Assembly: GCA_000372225.1 (NCBI GenBank)
Contig: AQTY01000052.1
Span: 1 to 6,460, forward strand
Direction of reading: 5' to 3'
Origin: Candidatus Nitromaritima sp. SCGC AAA288-L16
GTDB taxonomy: Bacteria; Nitrospinota; Nitrospinia; Nitrospinales; VA-1
Length of the DNA stretch: 6,460 bases
This document shows positions 5,112 through 6,460 of the stretch, in pieces. A program made the position numbers and the translations under genes. Position 1 is the stretch's first letter; each line of letters begins with the position of its first letter. The notes beneath the pieces are model-generated. The model ran no database searches, had not been told where the DNA came from, and saw only the letters and a program-made list of their open reading frames with translations.

Positions 5112-5140
5112 TTGCCCATCCCCATCAACTAACATAGAAT
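5112..5140 (+). promoter_or_regulatory. Sigma-70-type promoter of the protease gene
   Basis: TTGCCC (5112-5117) and TAGAAT (5135-5140) are separated by exactly 17 bases. They match the -35 and -10 consensus at 4/6 and 5/6 positions. Transcription would begin near 5147, giving a leader of about 25 nt with the Shine-Dalgarno AGAGGA just before the ATG at 5172. TCCTT (5150-5154) could pair with that Shine-Dalgarno (GAGGA) over 5 bp, a weak occlusion. Confidence 0.5.
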
Positions 5141-5171
5141 AGCCTGATCCTTCTATTAATTAGAGGAACTC

Positions 5172-6386
5172 ATGTCTGCCAACGCAAAGAACAACGGGCG
5201 GTTTCTTTTAATACTCTTCCTCATTGCTCTCTATTGTTTTGGTTGTGGTCCTAAGGCTACCGAGCGTAGGAATCTTAAGACGCAACTTTTGCAAAACCCG
5301 GATGACTACCTTGCAAACTTTAAGCTTGGAGAAAAATATCTAGAGATGGGCAAAAACACACGTCCAGACCCTTACTGGGGTATCGATGGAGAAGGTTCGT
5401 TCCGGGACGCAATTCCTTACTTGAAAGAGGCAATACGGATCAAGCCGGATTTTCCAGAACCACATTGTGCACTTGGAGAGGTTTATGGGCGAAAAGAAAT
5501 TAAGAACGGTTTTGGTGCAATTAGCCACGCTATAATTTGTTTAAAATTGTCCGAAAGACAAGGTAATTTCAATTTAGTCGCTTTTGCGAAAGGAGCCTTG
5601 CGGGAGTATTTTAGTCTTTATAGAAAATATCGCCCCGCAGATTTTGATCGCATTCAAATACCAGGATCATCACAACCATCTTATCCGGTAAGACCACCTC
5701 AGTCCCAACAACCACCAAAAGCAATTGAAAGCGCTTACTCCGGAACAGGTTTTTTGTTCAGCGCTAAAGATTACGTCATTACTAACTGGCACGTAGTTCG
5801 TGGTACTAAAAACATCAAGGTTAAGTTTCTTAATGGCGAGGAGATTAAAGCCGAGGTTGCACTCAAAGATCCTCAAAACGATATTGCGTTTTTAAAACTG
5901 GAGCAATCTCCGCAATTACCAGCAAGCGATTTAAAGATTGCCGATTCCTCCAAGGTAAGAATGGGCGACAAGGTTTTTACCATTGGTTATCCTGCTCATT
6001 GGCTTATGGGTGACAACCCGAAATATACCGAGGGCGTTGTGAATGCAACATCAGGACTACAAGATGATCCAACAGTCTTTCAAGTTAGCGTTGAGATACA
6101 GCCGGGGAATAGTGGTGGCCCGCTTTTCAACGCAACAGGTGAGGTGGTCGGGATAACTGCATCGTCACTTGATTCCAAGGCAGCGGTCGAATCTTTTGGT
6201 ACTTTACCCCAGAACGTAAACTATGCGATCAAGTCCAATTACATCTCGACACTATTGCCGATGCTTCCACAAACTTTGATTGCATCAAGAGGTATTATGG
6301 TTGTTCCTACGGAACCCGACAGCACTCTCGCTAATTTCATCGAGAAGGCGAAGAAAAATATCGTTCTTATAGAGGCGACGGAGTAA
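5172..6386 (+). CDS. TPR-containing trypsin/HtrA-like serine protease, putative lipoprotein
   Basis: The product is 404 residues long. Residues 1-25 are a signal peptide with a hydrophobic core (FLLILFLIALY) and a CFGC lipobox. Cys25 is the probable lipidation site; the Cys at -3 is unusual. Residues about 35-130 look like two TPR-type helical repeats (DDYLANFKLGEKYLEMGK, then DAIPYLKEAIRIKPDFPE). A Pro/Gln-rich linker (about 165-182) leads to a trypsin-like domain. The catalytic residues fit the chymotrypsin fold: His207 in TNWHVV, Asp237 in QNDIAFLKL, Ser314 in PGNSGGPL. There is no C-terminal PDZ domain, so it differs from classical DegP/DegS. AGAGGA lies 4 bases before the ATG at 5172. 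It probably acts in the periplasm as a membrane-anchored protease with the TPR as a binding platform. Substrates are unknown, and a link to the neighbouring pilins is only proximity. Confidence 0.9.
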   Translation: MSANAKNNGRFLLILFLIALYCFGCGPKATERRNLKTQLLQNPDDYLANFKLGEKYLEMGKNTRPDPYWGIDGEGSFRDAIPYLKEAIRIKPDFPEPHCALGEVYGRKEIKNGFGAISHAIICLKLSERQGNFNLVAFAKGALREYFSLYRKYRPADFDRIQIPGSSQPSYPVRPPQSQQPPKAIESAYSGTGFLFSAKDYVITNWHVVRGTKNIKVKFLNGEEIKAEVALKDPQNDIAFLKLEQSPQLPASDLKIADSSKVRMGDKVFTIGYPAHWLMGDNPKYTEGVVNATSGLQDDPTVFQVSVEIQPGNSGGPLFNATGEVVGITASSLDSKAAVESFGTLPQNVNYAIKSNYISTLLPMLPQTLIASRGIMVVPTEPDSTLANFIEKAKKNIVLIEATE

Positions 6387-6460
6387 AGGATAGCTTATGG
6401 GCAAAGCTCCCCTCAGCCTTAAGAATCGAAGACTAAGGGAAGCCTGATGTCAATTTGATG

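Noticed and set aside
6417..6438. Terminator after the protease gene
   Set aside because: CCTTA/TAAGG gives only a 5-bp stem with a 12-base loop and no T-tract follows.
6397..6447. Sixteen-codon frame after the protease with AAAGGA upstream
   Set aside because: It is too short to support and has no recognisable features. The ribosome-binding-like sequence is the only evidence.

Overview
The window most likely comes from the chromosome of a Gram-negative bacterium. It carries class III-type prepilin signals, a lipoprotein signal on a trypsin-like protease, and Shine-Dalgarno starts. I cannot name the phylum from sequence alone. The pilin N-termini resemble those of deltaproteobacterial and similar type IV pilins.

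Positions 1-4333 hold a family of four type IV pilin-like genes. One is on the minus strand (73-938) and three are on the plus strand (1389-2240, 2410-3324, 3327-4277). Each starts with a nearly constant domain of about 140 residues: prepilin leader, hydrophobic helix, four cysteines and, in three of the four, a Gly/Ser-rich linker. A very divergent C-terminal domain of about 140-180 residues follows. Three genes then end in the same ~25-residue tail. A non-coding repeat continues past the stop codon at three places, and its outermost copies bracket the array in inverted orientation. The minus-strand gene has a one-base frameshift at the constant/variable junction. A short scar at about 2286-2321 contains only a pilin start fused to a pilin end. 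The layout is constant-variable-constant, like the PilV shufflon or the Neisseria and Moraxella pilin variation loci, but no recombinase gene lies in this window.

Between the divergent genes (939-1388) lies the 3' half of a tRNA-Arg(UCU) with its own downstream terminator. This looks like an integration scar. It is followed by an imperfect AAC-rich inverted repeat and a perfect 15-bp tandem repeat in the probable promoter region of the second pilin gene.

Positions 4362-5000 (minus) encode a zinc-ribbon protein with one membrane helix. Positions 5172-6386 (plus) encode a TPR-containing, lipid-anchored trypsin/HtrA-like protease with an intact H207/D237/S314 triad and no PDZ domain. These two genes are divergent and share a 171-bp intergenic region. 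They look like ordinary chromosomal flank. A role in the envelope or in pilus quality control is only inference from proximity.
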